13,473 bases of DNA from JBDKTK01 sp964556675 (GTDB lineage Bacteria > Desulfobacterota > Syntrophia > Syntrophales > UBA4778): NCBI GenBank assembly GCA_964556675.1, contig CAZKYN010000078.1, positions 1 to 13,473 of the forward strand. The letters are read 5' to 3'. The translations under genes were made by a program, and so were the position numbers. Below the pieces are notes generated by a model, which saw only the letters and a list, made by a program, of their open reading frames with translations, searched no databases and was not told the DNA's origin. Positions 1 through 7,550 of this stretch are shown here, in pieces (the stretch's first letter is position 1; every line of letters starts with the position of its first letter).

Positions 1-937
1 AGGCCGACACGGAGAGCACCAGCAGGGAAACAATTTCCATTAATACGAGCTGCTTGATGACATGCTTGCGGGTCCAGTGGCCCAGCTCGTGGGCGAGCAC
101 GGCCATGATCTCCCAGCGCGGGTGGGACTGCAGCAGCGTATCGTAAAGGACGATCCGTTTGGTTTTCCCGATACCGGTGAAATAGGCGTTTGTGTGGCGG
201 CTGCGCTTTCCGGCGTCGACCTGGAATATCCCTTCCACCTTGAGGCCCTTCTTTTCCATCATGCCGATTATGCCGTGTTTAAGCTCCTCGTCGGCAACCG
301 GTTCGAATTTATTGAAGAGCGGCGCAATGAGGACGGGATAAAGCCAGAGCATCAGCAGCTGGAAACCGGAGAAGACCAGCCATGCCCAGAACCACCAAAG
401 GGGGGTTGATTGGAGCAGCCAGAGGAATATTGCGAGCAAAGCGCCGATCAGGATTAACGATATTCCGGCCCCCTTGAGCAGGTCGGCAAGCCACATACGG
501 AACGTAATGGTGCTGAAACCGTATTTCTTTTCTAGAACGAAAGTGCCGTAAAGGCTGAACGGCAGGCCGAGGACCCAGCTCAGGAAAAAAAGTATCCCGA
601 AAAACGCGAGACCTGCCGGGATTAAGCCCAGCCGGGGGTAAAGCTCCATTGCGAGCCAAGGTATGAAGCCGAAAATTATGACCGCGATCAGCAGGGCATC
701 GTCGAACAGGCTTTCGATTGTCCCGAACCGGGACGACTCCAGGGTGTAATCGGTAATGCGGGAAAGGGTTTCAGCGTCTATTTCGCCCTCGAATTCCGGG
801 GGGATTTCCTTTCCGTGCTCTTTCAGGTGGTCCGTGTTCAGCCTGCTCAAAATAAAGCGCAGGACGGAGCTGGTCGCAAGGGCGGCCAGGATTAGGACCA
901 ACCATCCGTTGACCGGGATCGGCGTTTGCAGTCCCAT
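1..937 (-). CDS. M48 family (Ste24-type) membrane zinc metalloprotease, C-terminus beyond the window
   Basis: Integral-membrane zinc endopeptidase of the M48/Ste24 family. Such proteins cleave membrane or lipidated substrates. Seen: 312 codons are in the window, starting at ATG 937-935. The zinc motif HELGHW lies at about residues 283-288, giving two zinc histidines and the catalytic glutamate. The N-terminal half has several hydrophobic segments and the family-typical stretch LEKKYGFSTITFRMW, as in the M48 N-terminal domain. The third zinc ligand and the last ~100 residues expected for a ~415-residue protein lie off the left edge. The start overlaps the stop of the ThyX-like gene by one base (TGATG), so translation is probably coupled, with a purine-rich GAGGAAGG some 14 bases upstream. 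Its substrate cannot be told from the sequence. Family assignment is secure; physiological role is unknown. Confidence 0.93.
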   Translation of the reverse strand, partial: MGLQTPIPVNGWLVLILAALATSSVLRFILSRLNTDHLKEHGKEIPPEFEGEIDAETLSRITDYTLESSRFGTIESLFDDALLIAVIIFGFIPWLAMELYPRLGLIPAGLAFFGILFFLSWVLGLPFSLYGTFVLEKKYGFSTITFRMWLADLLKGAGISLILIGALLAIFLWLLQSTPLWWFWAWLVFSGFQLLMLWLYPVLIAPLFNKFEPVADEELKHGIIGMMEKKGLKVEGIFQVDAGKRSRHTNAYFTGIGKTKRIVLYDTLLQSHPRWEIMAVLAHELGHWTRKHVIKQLVLMEIVSLLVLSVSA

Positions 938-2436
938 CAGGCGCGCTCGCCTTCCTCGAAACAGCTTTTCCGGAGCGCGGCGAAATCGTCTTTTCCGGAG
1001 GCAAGCATCAGGGTAAGCGGCATGGCCCGGCGGCCCAGGTTCACCATTTTTTCCACCGTTTCCCTGATATCCCATTGGGCATGGCGGTCCATGCGCAGCC
1101 TGGCGATATGGTAAAGTTCCCTGGCATTGAGTTTCATCAGGACCCTTTTCTGATGGGCGTTGGTCAGGACATATGCCCCGGCGCCGGGGGCATCCCTTTC
1201 CAGCTTCTGGTACAGTTCCTCCGTGCGGAAAAGGACTTTCCGGAATCGCTCTTCCATCCCGGCCTCGCGGACCGCGGGCGGGATTGTTATACCCAGGGCG
1301 GGGTCGTAGCGCTGGCACGTGATGGTCGCCATCCGGTGCCGTTTCATCTGGGCAAAGCAGCTCGCGCTCACAATCAGCTCATAAAGGAGGTCTGCCTGCT
1401 CGAACTCCCTCAGCGGGGAGTCGAACGGCTGCATCCTCTTGAGCGAGGCGGCGACGGTCTCCTCCATTTCACGGTCGTCCATGAGGTCGGCTACGGCGAG
1501 ACACCTGTCCATCGCATAACCCGACGAGCAATGCAGCAGCGCCGCCACGAGTTTCCGGTCGGCATCCGGCGTCGCCCAGATCAGGCTGACATGGCCCCGC
1601 TTCCCCAGGGTCCGGGTCTTTTTCTCCTCCCATTTCTTCTTGCCCCATTTTCCGAACAGCAACCGGGTCCGGTCCTCAAGCTCTTCCCGCGTTTTCCGGT
1701 CGAATTCGGTTGCTTCCGTGTAACGGACGAGAGAGGGAGCTGTCCCGAAACAGGCGGCATAAAGCTGCGAACCGAAACGGCGGGCCTCCTCGAGGCGGTG
1801 GGCCGAAAAACGGCGCAGCATGAGCTCCAGGTTCCTGGCATTGAGAGTCATTCCGAGCTGCGTCTCCGTTGCCAGGCACAGGACATAGCGGGCGTCCTCC
1901 TTCGCGAGGTTTTCCAGGTAGACGCGGTTGGAGGGGTCCGCGGCCAGGTCCGCATTTTTCTCAAATACGCAGGGCTTCAAAGCTTCGTAAAGGACATGGT
2001 AGAACTGGTTCTGCTCCCGCACTATTTCCGCGAACTCGTCCTGCAGGCCCGCGGCCCTTAGCTCTTCCGGGATGACGAAATCGTCTTTCAGCAGGACGTA
2101 ACGCTGGGATTTTTCCGTATAGGAGCAAAGGCGGAATTTCTCGATCTCCTCGACCAGGAGGCGCGAGACCCCGAGCACGTCGACATTGAAAACCGCATGC
2201 TCCGCTATCGAGCTGTGGCCCATGTCGAAGACGATCCGGGTGTTGGATTGCCGGGCCGCGGTCACCTCTGCCCGGGAAATCTTGCGCAGCTCATTCACCG
2301 GCAGGGGGTTGCGGCTGATACGGGCGTAAGCGGCCGAGACGGTTTCCGGAGTGACGTCCCGGCTGTCCGGCAGGTTTCTCCCGAGTTCTGAAATCAAGTC
2401 GGCGTCCAGATTATAACCGGCTAAAAGGACCTTCAT
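937..2436 (-). CDS. thyX: Tandem-domain FAD-dependent thymidylate synthase (ThyX)-like protein
   Basis: ThyX enzymes methylate dUMP to dTMP using FAD, NADPH and methylene-tetrahydrofolate. Seen: a 499-residue protein, about twice a single ThyX (~220-250), with two ThyX-like halves. Half 1 has GHSSIAEHA (73-81), a signature relative FRLCSYTEKSQRY (101-113) and NAR (199-201). Half 2 has RHRMATITCQRY (366-377) and NAR at 437-439 followed by AQWDIR. The canonical RHRxxSxNExSxRY is therefore split in quality. Half 1 keeps the Ser/Ser/Arg-Tyr end but has K-F-R for R-H-R. Half 2 keeps RHR but is two residues short. I chose ATG 2436-2434 because GGAGGGG precedes it by about 8 bases; a longer reading from 2556 adds 40 residues unlike ThyX and crosses the likely promoter. 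It is the first gene of a unit with the M48 protease. Family is clear, but dTMP synthase activity is uncertain given the altered motifs. Confidence 0.88.
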   Translation of the reverse strand: MKVLLAGYNLDADLISELGRNLPDSRDVTPETVSAAYARISRNPLPVNELRKISRAEVTAARQSNTRIVFDMGHSSIAEHAVFNVDVLGVSRLLVEEIEKFRLCSYTEKSQRYVLLKDDFVIPEELRAAGLQDEFAEIVREQNQFYHVLYEALKPCVFEKNADLAADPSNRVYLENLAKEDARYVLCLATETQLGMTLNARNLELMLRRFSAHRLEEARRFGSQLYAACFGTAPSLVRYTEATEFDRKTREELEDRTRLLFGKWGKKKWEEKKTRTLGKRGHVSLIWATPDADRKLVAALLHCSSGYAMDRCLAVADLMDDREMEETVAASLKRMQPFDSPLREFEQADLLYELIVSASCFAQMKRHRMATITCQRYDPALGITIPPAVREAGMEERFRKVLFRTEELYQKLERDAPGAGAYVLTNAHQKRVLMKLNARELYHIARLRMDRHAQWDIRETVEKMVNLGRRAMPLTLMLASGKDDFAALRKSCFEEGERA

Positions 2437-2457
2437 TATTTCCCCTCCGGGACTCAA

Positions 2458-2486
2458 ATAACATGCTTCCCAAATAAATTCGACAA
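2458..2486 (-). promoter_or_regulatory. Putative sigma-70 promoter for the ThyX-M48 unit
   Basis: On the minus strand a -35 TTGTCG (2486-2481) and a -10 TGTTAT (2463-2458) are separated by 17 bases, each matching consensus at 4 of 6 positions. Transcription would begin about 20 bases before the ATG at 2436, leaving room for the GGAGGGG ribosome binding site. The position supports the shorter start chosen for the ThyX-like gene. This is inference from pattern only. Confidence 0.45.
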
Positions 2487-2495
2487 TAAATTCGA
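2473..2495. repeat. 11-base tandem direct repeat, candidate operator
   Basis: AATAAATTCGA occurs at 2473-2483 and again at 2485-2495, one base apart and so in a 12-base period. The pair covers the putative -35 box of the leftward promoter (2481-2486). Placement between divergent genes and over a -35 element suits a repressor or activator site. No regulator gene is adjacent and the binding protein is unknown. Confidence 0.45.
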
Positions 2496-2533
2496 AGAGC
2501 TGAACAATTTCAGGCCAAACTGGAACAAACATT

Positions 2534-2561
2534 TTGACATCGAAAGCGCATTTCATGTAAA
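2534..2561 (+). promoter_or_regulatory. Putative sigma-70 promoter for the MBL hydrolase-diguanylate cyclase unit
   Basis: A perfect -35 TTGACA at 2534-2539 is followed after 16 bases by TGTAAA (2556-2561), a 4 of 6 match to the -10 consensus. An inverted repeat, GAAAGC at 2542-2547 and GCTTTC at 2562-2567 with a 14-base gap, flanks the -10 and could be a regulator site or the base of a small hairpin in the leader. Predicted transcription start is near 2568, about 25 bases before the GTG start codon. Confidence 0.5.
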
Positions 2562-2592
2562 GCTTTCTGCCTGACTAGCGCCGAGGTGTAAC

Positions 2593-3555
2593 GTGAACCT
2601 GAATGCCGCCGACCGGATAGAGATCCTGACCTTGCAGGATAATTATATCGATATTACTGCAATCGACAATTCGGACGTCATTTCCCGCGCCAGGTACCTC
2701 ATCGGCGGCCGGATCGGCAATTCCATCCTGGCTGAACACGGCTTTTCCGCCCTGGTCGGGATCACCCGCTCGGGACGGACCAGGCGCATCCTGTTCGATT
2801 TCGGCTTCTCACCCAGCGGCGCCGCCTATAATGCCCGGGCTCTCAATGCCGACCTGGCAAACGTTGAAGCGCTGGCGCTTTCGCACGGCCATTCGGACCA
2901 TTTCGGCGGCATCGGCGAGCTGGTAAAAATGATCAATAAACAGGGCCTGCAGATCGTGGTCCACCCGGGCGTCTTCAAATCGCAGCGCTACCTCAGGTTC
3001 GGCTCCCAAAAGGCCCATTTCCCTCCTCTGACAAAAAATTACCTGGAGGGGCTGGGGCTGGAGGTGGTCGAAACCGCGGCCCCTATCGAGCTGCTGGACG
3101 GGGATGCCCTCTTCCTGGGCGGGATCGAAAAGGTGACCGGATACGAAAAAGGCATGCCCTTCGCGTTCTTCGAAGAAGACGGGAAGGAGCGCCCCGACAA
3201 GATCGAAGACGATTCGGCGCTTGTCATGAACCTCTCGGGAAAAGGGCTTGTCATTCTTTCCGGCTGCGCCCATTCGGGGATAGTCAACACTGTCCGTTAT
3301 GCCCGGAAGGTTGCCGGCATCCCAAGGGTGCATGCAATCATTGGCGGTTTTCATCTGGCCGGTCCTGCTTTTGCCGCCGCGGTCGCGCCCACGATCAGGG
3401 ACCTGAAAGAAATCAACCCGGATCACATTATTCCCACGCACTGCACGGGGCGGGACACGGTTGCCGAAATCGAGAGGAACATGCCCGGCAAATTCATCCT
3501 CAATATGTCCGGGACAAAATTAACTTTTTCCTCCCGGAAAGAAAGCGCATCATGA
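2593..3555 (+). CDS. MBL-fold metallo-hydrolase, COG1237 (dihydropterin synthase-like) family
   Basis: A 320-residue metallo-beta-lactamase-fold protein. Metal ligands seen: HGHSDH at 98-103, the SGCAHSG segment at 223-229 (H227), IIGGFHL (H254) and PTHC (H283). The SGCAHSGIVNT block plus the C-terminal GGFHL/PTHC pattern is typical of COG1237, a family named for an archaeal enzyme of the tetrahydromethanopterin pathway. Bacterial members mostly lack a proven substrate, so that name should not be carried over. No signal peptide or membrane segment is evident, so it is probably cytoplasmic. The GTG start is chosen because GAGGTG (2583-2588) sits 4 bases upstream. Its stop overlaps the next start in an ATGA, so it is co-translated with the diguanylate cyclase. 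It is divergent from the ThyX-like gene. Fold and family are secure; reaction unknown. Confidence 0.88.
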   Translation: MNLNAADRIEILTLQDNYIDITAIDNSDVISRARYLIGGRIGNSILAEHGFSALVGITRSGRTRRILFDFGFSPSGAAYNARALNADLANVEALALSHGHSDHFGGIGELVKMINKQGLQIVVHPGVFKSQRYLRFGSQKAHFPPLTKNYLEGLGLEVVETAAPIELLDGDALFLGGIEKVTGYEKGMPFAFFEEDGKERPDKIEDDSALVMNLSGKGLVILSGCAHSGIVNTVRYARKVAGIPRVHAIIGGFHLAGPAFAAAVAPTIRDLKEINPDHIIPTHCTGRDTVAEIERNMPGKFILNMSGTKLTFSSRKESAS

Positions 3556-5720
3556 GTCCTGAAGCATTTGAGGGCAGGAACCTGGCCTATCGCCTGAAAA
3601 TAATCGAACTCCTGGCTTTTGCAATACCCCTGCTTGTCGTCCTTTACATTCTTTACATGAACAGCTTCGTCCTGGACCTCCCGCAAATCCTGATCGTGAT
3701 CTCCGTCCTGGGCCTGATCGGCATCGGCATCGTGCTGCTGCGGAAGACTTTCAACCATTTCGACAGGACGGCCAGGGTAATCAAGCGCTCGTCTGAAGAC
3801 GGAAGCCTCCTCGACACGGAGGAGAATATCACAGCTGAAATGATGGAGATCGCGACGTCATTCAACAAGCTGGTCAGGAGAATAAACAATACGGGGCTGG
3901 ACCTGGACCGCAAATCTTTTGAGCTCAACACGCTCAAGGAAATGATGTCCATTGTCCGCAACCGGGACAACCCGATGGAGATGCTGAACATCTTTCTGGA
4001 GAAAGCGATCCTGGTGACCGGGGCCGCCCACGGGTCCATCCTGACGGAAGAGGGCGCGGGGAGCCTGAGGATCCATCACTCCAGTGGGATCGCGGGAAAC
4101 GACAAGGCGGGCAACTTGAGTAGCGTAAACTCGCAGGGGGAAAACCCGGACGCTTCCGCAAACAGCAGCATATACGACCAGGTGAAGGCCGGCCTCGAAT
4201 CGGACCGGAAGGCGTTTTACTACAGCTCTCCATCTTTTATGAGCATCCCGGTTACGGTGCACGGAAAGCTCCTCGGGGTCGTCAATCTCGCCGCCCCTCC
4301 GGACAGGGAATTCCGGAGCGAGGATGAGGACATCCTGCGGCTCATGCTGGAAGAGATATGCTTTGCCCTCGAGAACAGCCGGCTGAACCAAGAAGTCAGG
4401 GAAAACCTGAGCCTGATAAGCGAGCGGGCGGAGCAGCTCGAAAAGCACGTCCGGGCAAGGGAAAATACCGAACGCCAGCTGCAGGACGTCAATGTCAGGT
4501 TCTTCGGCCTTATCCAGTCTGTCCCCGACATGATCTCTTTCAAAGACACCAGCGGGCGTTTCCTGCTGGTCAACAGGGCCTTCGAGGACATTATGGGCAT
4601 GGAGCAGGACGAGGTCATCGGCAAGACCTGTTATGAGATATTCAAGCCCGGGACGGCGGAAGCCCTGGTCCAGTCGGACAGGCAGGTGCTGCGTTCGCGC
4701 ATGTTGTCGCGATTCGAGCATGAAATCGAGCACAACGGGAAGAAGCTTATTATCGACACCATAAACACGCCAATCCATAATGCCACCGGCCAGATTGCCG
4801 GCATTATCAGCGTGAGCCGCGATATCACCTCCCGAAGGCAGGTGGAGGACCTCTATGAGGTCCTGGCCAACAGCTCCCCGGTCGGGGTTTACGTTATCCA
4901 GGACGGATATCTGCGGTTCGGGAACCCGAAGTTCCGGGAATACACAGGGGTAAGCGAGCGGGAACTGCCGAGTTTAAGGGCAATAGAGCTCGTCCACCCC
5001 GACGACAGGGAATTTGTCAGGGCCAATTCCATAAAAATGCTCAAAGGGCAGCGCTCGGCGCCCTACGAGTACAGGTTGAATACCCGGGGAGGCGAGACGA
5101 GGTGGATCATGGAGACCGTCATCCCCATAACTTACGGGGGAGAGAAAGCAGTCCTGGGCAATGCGCTTGACTTCACGGCGCGCCGCAACGCCGAGGAGGC
5201 CCTCAGGGAGAGCGAACAGAAATACATGGAGCTGAGCATCACGGACGACCTGACCAAACTCTTCAATTCCCGGCATTTCTTCATCCAGCTCAAATCCGAA
5301 CTGACGAGGACCAGCCGCTACGGGAACATCCTGTCTATCATCCTCCTGGACATGGACAATTTCAAAAAATACAATGACTGCCATGGGCACATTGAAGGAG
5401 ATAAAATCCTTGTCAGGCTTGCCAACGTTGTCCGCAAGTGCATCCGCATGACGGATACGGTGTGCCGTTACGGGGGGGATGAATTCATCATCATCCTGCC
5501 GGAAACCCCGGGGCCGGAAGCGGTCCGGGTGGCCGAGAGGATACGGCAGGACTTCATCGCGGACCGGGCCCTGTTGGAAGATCAAAGAGTGGAAGTGACG
5601 CTCAGCATCGGGGTGGCCGAATACGTTTTCAATGAAGACATGATGGATTTCATCAAGAGGGCCGACGCGAACATGTACAAGGCGAAGGAGAATGGAAGGA
5701 ACCAGGTTTTCTTCCATTAA
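3552..5720 (+). CDS. Membrane-bound sensor diguanylate cyclase (HAMP-like, GAF, PAS, PAS, GGDEF)
   Basis: A 722-residue enzyme expected to make cyclic di-GMP from two GTP. Seen in order: two hydrophobic membrane segments (about 17-36 and 45-64) joined by a very short outer loop; a HAMP-like linker (about 65-112, with the IATSFNKLV block); a helical segment; GAF (about 137-275); a coiled coil (about 275-310); PAS 1 (about 310-428, ending VSRDIT); PAS 2 with PAC (about 432-546); and GGDEF (about 560-722). The active-site loop is intact (RYGGDEF, GGDEF at 641-645). RMTD (632-635) lies five residues before it, matching the RxxD product-inhibition site. No EAL domain follows. With almost no extracytoplasmic loop, sensing is probably cytoplasmic through GAF/PAS; the ligand is unknown. 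The start overlaps the MBL gene stop (ATGA). Confidence 0.95.
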   Translation: MSPEAFEGRNLAYRLKIIELLAFAIPLLVVLYILYMNSFVLDLPQILIVISVLGLIGIGIVLLRKTFNHFDRTARVIKRSSEDGSLLDTEENITAEMMEIATSFNKLVRRINNTGLDLDRKSFELNTLKEMMSIVRNRDNPMEMLNIFLEKAILVTGAAHGSILTEEGAGSLRIHHSSGIAGNDKAGNLSSVNSQGENPDASANSSIYDQVKAGLESDRKAFYYSSPSFMSIPVTVHGKLLGVVNLAAPPDREFRSEDEDILRLMLEEICFALENSRLNQEVRENLSLISERAEQLEKHVRARENTERQLQDVNVRFFGLIQSVPDMISFKDTSGRFLLVNRAFEDIMGMEQDEVIGKTCYEIFKPGTAEALVQSDRQVLRSRMLSRFEHEIEHNGKKLIIDTINTPIHNATGQIAGIISVSRDITSRRQVEDLYEVLANSSPVGVYVIQDGYLRFGNPKFREYTGVSERELPSLRAIELVHPDDREFVRANSIKMLKGQRSAPYEYRLNTRGGETRWIMETVIPITYGGEKAVLGNALDFTARRNAEEALRESEQKYMELSITDDLTKLFNSRHFFIQLKSELTRTSRYGNILSIILLDMDNFKKYNDCHGHIEGDKILVRLANVVRKCIRMTDTVCRYGGDEFIIILPETPGPEAVRVAERIRQDFIADRALLEDQRVEVTLSIGVAEYVFNEDMMDFIKRADANMYKAKENGRNQVFFH

Positions 5721-5730
5721 ACATCAGGTC

Positions 5731-5800
5731 TCCCTTTTTTAAAGGGGGATTCAGGGGGATTTCCAACCTGAAAAAATCCCCTCCGACTCCGAAAAGGGGA
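5731..5800. repeat. Intergenic inverted-repeat cluster (C-run/G-run), possible terminator
   Basis: Between the diguanylate cyclase and nitroreductase genes lie stacked short inverted repeats. CCCTTT (5732-5737) pairs with AAAGGG (5741-5746). GGGGATTT (5755-5762) pairs with AAATCCCC (5774-5781) around an 11-base loop. TCCCCT (5777-5782) can instead pair with AGGGGA (5795-5800). The arms overlap, so alternative folds compete. The AAAGGGGGATTCAGGGGGAT stretch resembles G-run intergenic repeats found in multiple copies in many bacterial genomes. It could act as a transcription terminator, but there is no clean T-run after the main stems. Copy number cannot be judged from this window. Confidence 0.5.
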
Positions 5801-5820
5801 GAGAAAGGGCAGGTGCTTTT

Positions 5821-6390
5821 ATGGAACTCTTCGAAACAATCAGGAACCGCCGCAGTTGCCGCAGTTTCATGCCGGACAGCATACCCTCGGAGGACGTGGG
5901 CAGGATACTGGAAGCCGCCACGTGGGCGCCTTCCCCCGCAAATAACCAGCCGTGGGAATTCATTGTCGTCACCAACCCCGAAGTCCAGGCCGCGATTGCC
6001 GATGCCGCGGCAAAAACGAAGGCCATGCTGTTCGAGAAGAGCGGCTGGAAATGGATCGAAAAATATAAAATGGACTTCCTCAGGGAATGCCCCGTCCTCA
6101 TAGTCGTCGTGGGAGATCCCCGGAAATCGGGGGCGCATGTTTTCCTGGGGGACAGCATTCCCGGGTACCAGCATGCCTGCGCGGCGGCTGTGCAGAACAT
6201 GCTGCTCGCCGCCTCCGCCCTGGGACTGGGAAGCCTGTGGTTCACGCTCTTCGAGAGATGCCCCATCCGGCGGATCCTGAATATCTCCACGGACCTGGAC
6301 CCGCTTGCAATCGTCTGTCTGGGCAAGCCGAAGATAACCCCGGTTGAAACCCCGCGCCTGGGTTTTGCCGAAAAGACCCGGTACGTGTGA
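5821..6390 (+). CDS. Nitroreductase family FMN-dependent oxidoreductase
   Basis: A 189-residue protein of the nitroreductase fold: FMN flavoproteins, usually homodimers, that use NAD(P)H to reduce nitro compounds, quinones or flavins. Seen: the N-terminal RNRRSCRSF (8-16) for FMN phosphate binding, APSPANNQPWEF (36-47) lining the flavin, the GLGSLWFTLF segment (135-144) and a closing GKP (168-170). There is no ferredoxin domain and no signal peptide, so it is a short cytoplasmic single-domain member. The ATG at 5821 has only a weak AGG-type ribosome site about 9 bases upstream. Its stop codon directly abuts the CorA start, so the two are probably co-transcribed. The physiological substrate cannot be inferred. 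Confidence 0.9.
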   Translation: MELFETIRNRRSCRSFMPDSIPSEDVGRILEAATWAPSPANNQPWEFIVVTNPEVQAAIADAAAKTKAMLFEKSGWKWIEKYKMDFLRECPVLIVVVGDPRKSGAHVFLGDSIPGYQHACAAAVQNMLLAASALGLGSLWFTLFERCPIRRILNISTDLDPLAIVCLGKPKITPVETPRLGFAEKTRYV

Positions 6391-7455
6391 ATGTCAAAGA
6401 AGAGATTTTCCAGGAGCGCGAAAAAAGCCGGCATGCCGCCCGGCTGCCTGATTCCCAACTACCCCGATAGAACGGACCCGGTAAATATCATTGTCAGCCA
6501 TTACGGCGAAGACGGGTACTCCGAAAAAAAGGCGGAATCGGTCAAGCAGGTCTTCCCTTTCAGGCCGGACGGCGTGACCTGGATGAGTATAGACGGCATC
6601 CACAAGGTCGATATTATAGCCGATATCGGAAAGCAGCTGGACCTGCACCCGCTCTTCCTCGAGGACATAGCGACCATCGGGCAGAACCCCAAAGTCGAGG
6701 ACTTCGGCAGGTACATGTTTGTCGTGCTTAAGTCTCTCACGTTCGACGAGGAAAAGGGCGAAAGTTCGGTGGAACAGATCAGCATTGTTTTCGGGGAGAA
6801 CTATGTGATCAGCTTCCAGGAGCGCCCGGGCAAGCTCTTCGATGTCATCCGCGACAGGATGCGCGCGGGCTCGACGCGGCTGCGCCGGATGGGATCCGAT
6901 TACCTGGCTTACTCCCTTATGGACGTAGTAGTCGACCAGTATTTCGTGGTCCAGGAAAAATTCGGAAACCTGATCGAAACAACTGAAGAGGCCCTGCTGG
7001 ACAGGCCGGGCCCGCGTGTGCTCGAGTCGATCCACAGGCTTAAACGGGAGACCCTTTTCCTGCGCCGTTCCGTCCGGCTGGCCCGGGAAATGATCAATCT
7101 CCTTTACATGTCGGAATCGCCCCTGATCAAGCCGGCAACACGGGTATACTTCCGCGATGTTTACGAACATGTCGTCCAGGTGATCGACACCGGGGAAAAT
7201 TACCGCGAGATGGTCTTCGGCATGCTCGATATTTATCTCTCCAGCATCAGCTACAGGCTAAACGAAGTGATGAAGGTGCTGACAATTATTTCCACCATTT
7301 TCATTCCGCTCACGTTCCTGGCGGGCGTATACGGGATGAACTTCAAACACATGCCGGAGCTCGACCAGCCCTGGGCCTATCCCGCCCTTTGGGCTGTCAT
7401 GATCTCGAGCGCATTGGGCATGCTTTATTATTTCAAAAAGAAGCAATGGTTCTGA
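6391..7455 (+). CDS. corA: CorA-type magnesium/cobalt transporter
   Basis: A 354-residue inner-membrane channel for Mg2+ (also Co2+/Ni2+), a homopentamer in characterised CorA proteins. Seen: a long cytoplasmic N-terminal domain with EDIATIGQNPKVEDF (91-105); a helical stalk (about 170-290); a first membrane helix (about 296-314) ending in the selectivity motif YGMN (314-317); the loop MPEL (321-324); a second helix (about 329-348); and a basic tail KKKQWF. Start 6391 is chosen because the N-terminal KKAGMPPGC resembles the usual opening of this subfamily (KKAGLPPG), though no good ribosome binding site precedes it. It follows the nitroreductase stop with zero spacing, so translation is likely coupled. 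Identification is secure; preferred ion not proven. Confidence 0.96.
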   Translation: MSKKRFSRSAKKAGMPPGCLIPNYPDRTDPVNIIVSHYGEDGYSEKKAESVKQVFPFRPDGVTWMSIDGIHKVDIIADIGKQLDLHPLFLEDIATIGQNPKVEDFGRYMFVVLKSLTFDEEKGESSVEQISIVFGENYVISFQERPGKLFDVIRDRMRAGSTRLRRMGSDYLAYSLMDVVVDQYFVVQEKFGNLIETTEEALLDRPGPRVLESIHRLKRETLFLRRSVRLAREMINLLYMSESPLIKPATRVYFRDVYEHVVQVIDTGENYREMVFGMLDIYLSSISYRLNEVMKVLTIISTIFIPLTFLAGVYGMNFKHMPELDQPWAYPALWAVMISSALGMLYYFKKKQWF

Positions 7456-7550
7456 GTGAAGCTTTAATCTTGCCTCCAATGCTCTGCGCCTGCTAATTTG
7501 TTCGTATATAAAGCCCCGTGCAGTCTCTATTCCGATGAAAGGGGAACGCC

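Noticed and set aside
309..659. A 116-codon minus-strand open frame in the M48 region
   Set aside because: It is out of frame with the M48 protease, which continues unbroken through this region on the same strand with membrane helices and the HELGH motif.
2437..2556. A 40-residue N-terminal extension of the ThyX-like protein
   Set aside because: The extension crosses the best promoter and the direct repeat, and does not resemble ThyX. The internal ATG at 2436 has a strong GGAGGGG site.
3858..4778. A 306-codon minus-strand open frame under the diguanylate cyclase
   Set aside because: It is antisense to well-defined GAF and PAS domains, has a low-information composition and no ribosome site.
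7498..7511. TATATAA with a nearby TTGTTC upstream of the kinase-like gene, as a promoter
   Set aside because: The hexamers are almost adjacent and no -35 lies at the proper 16-18 base distance, so the match is not convincing.
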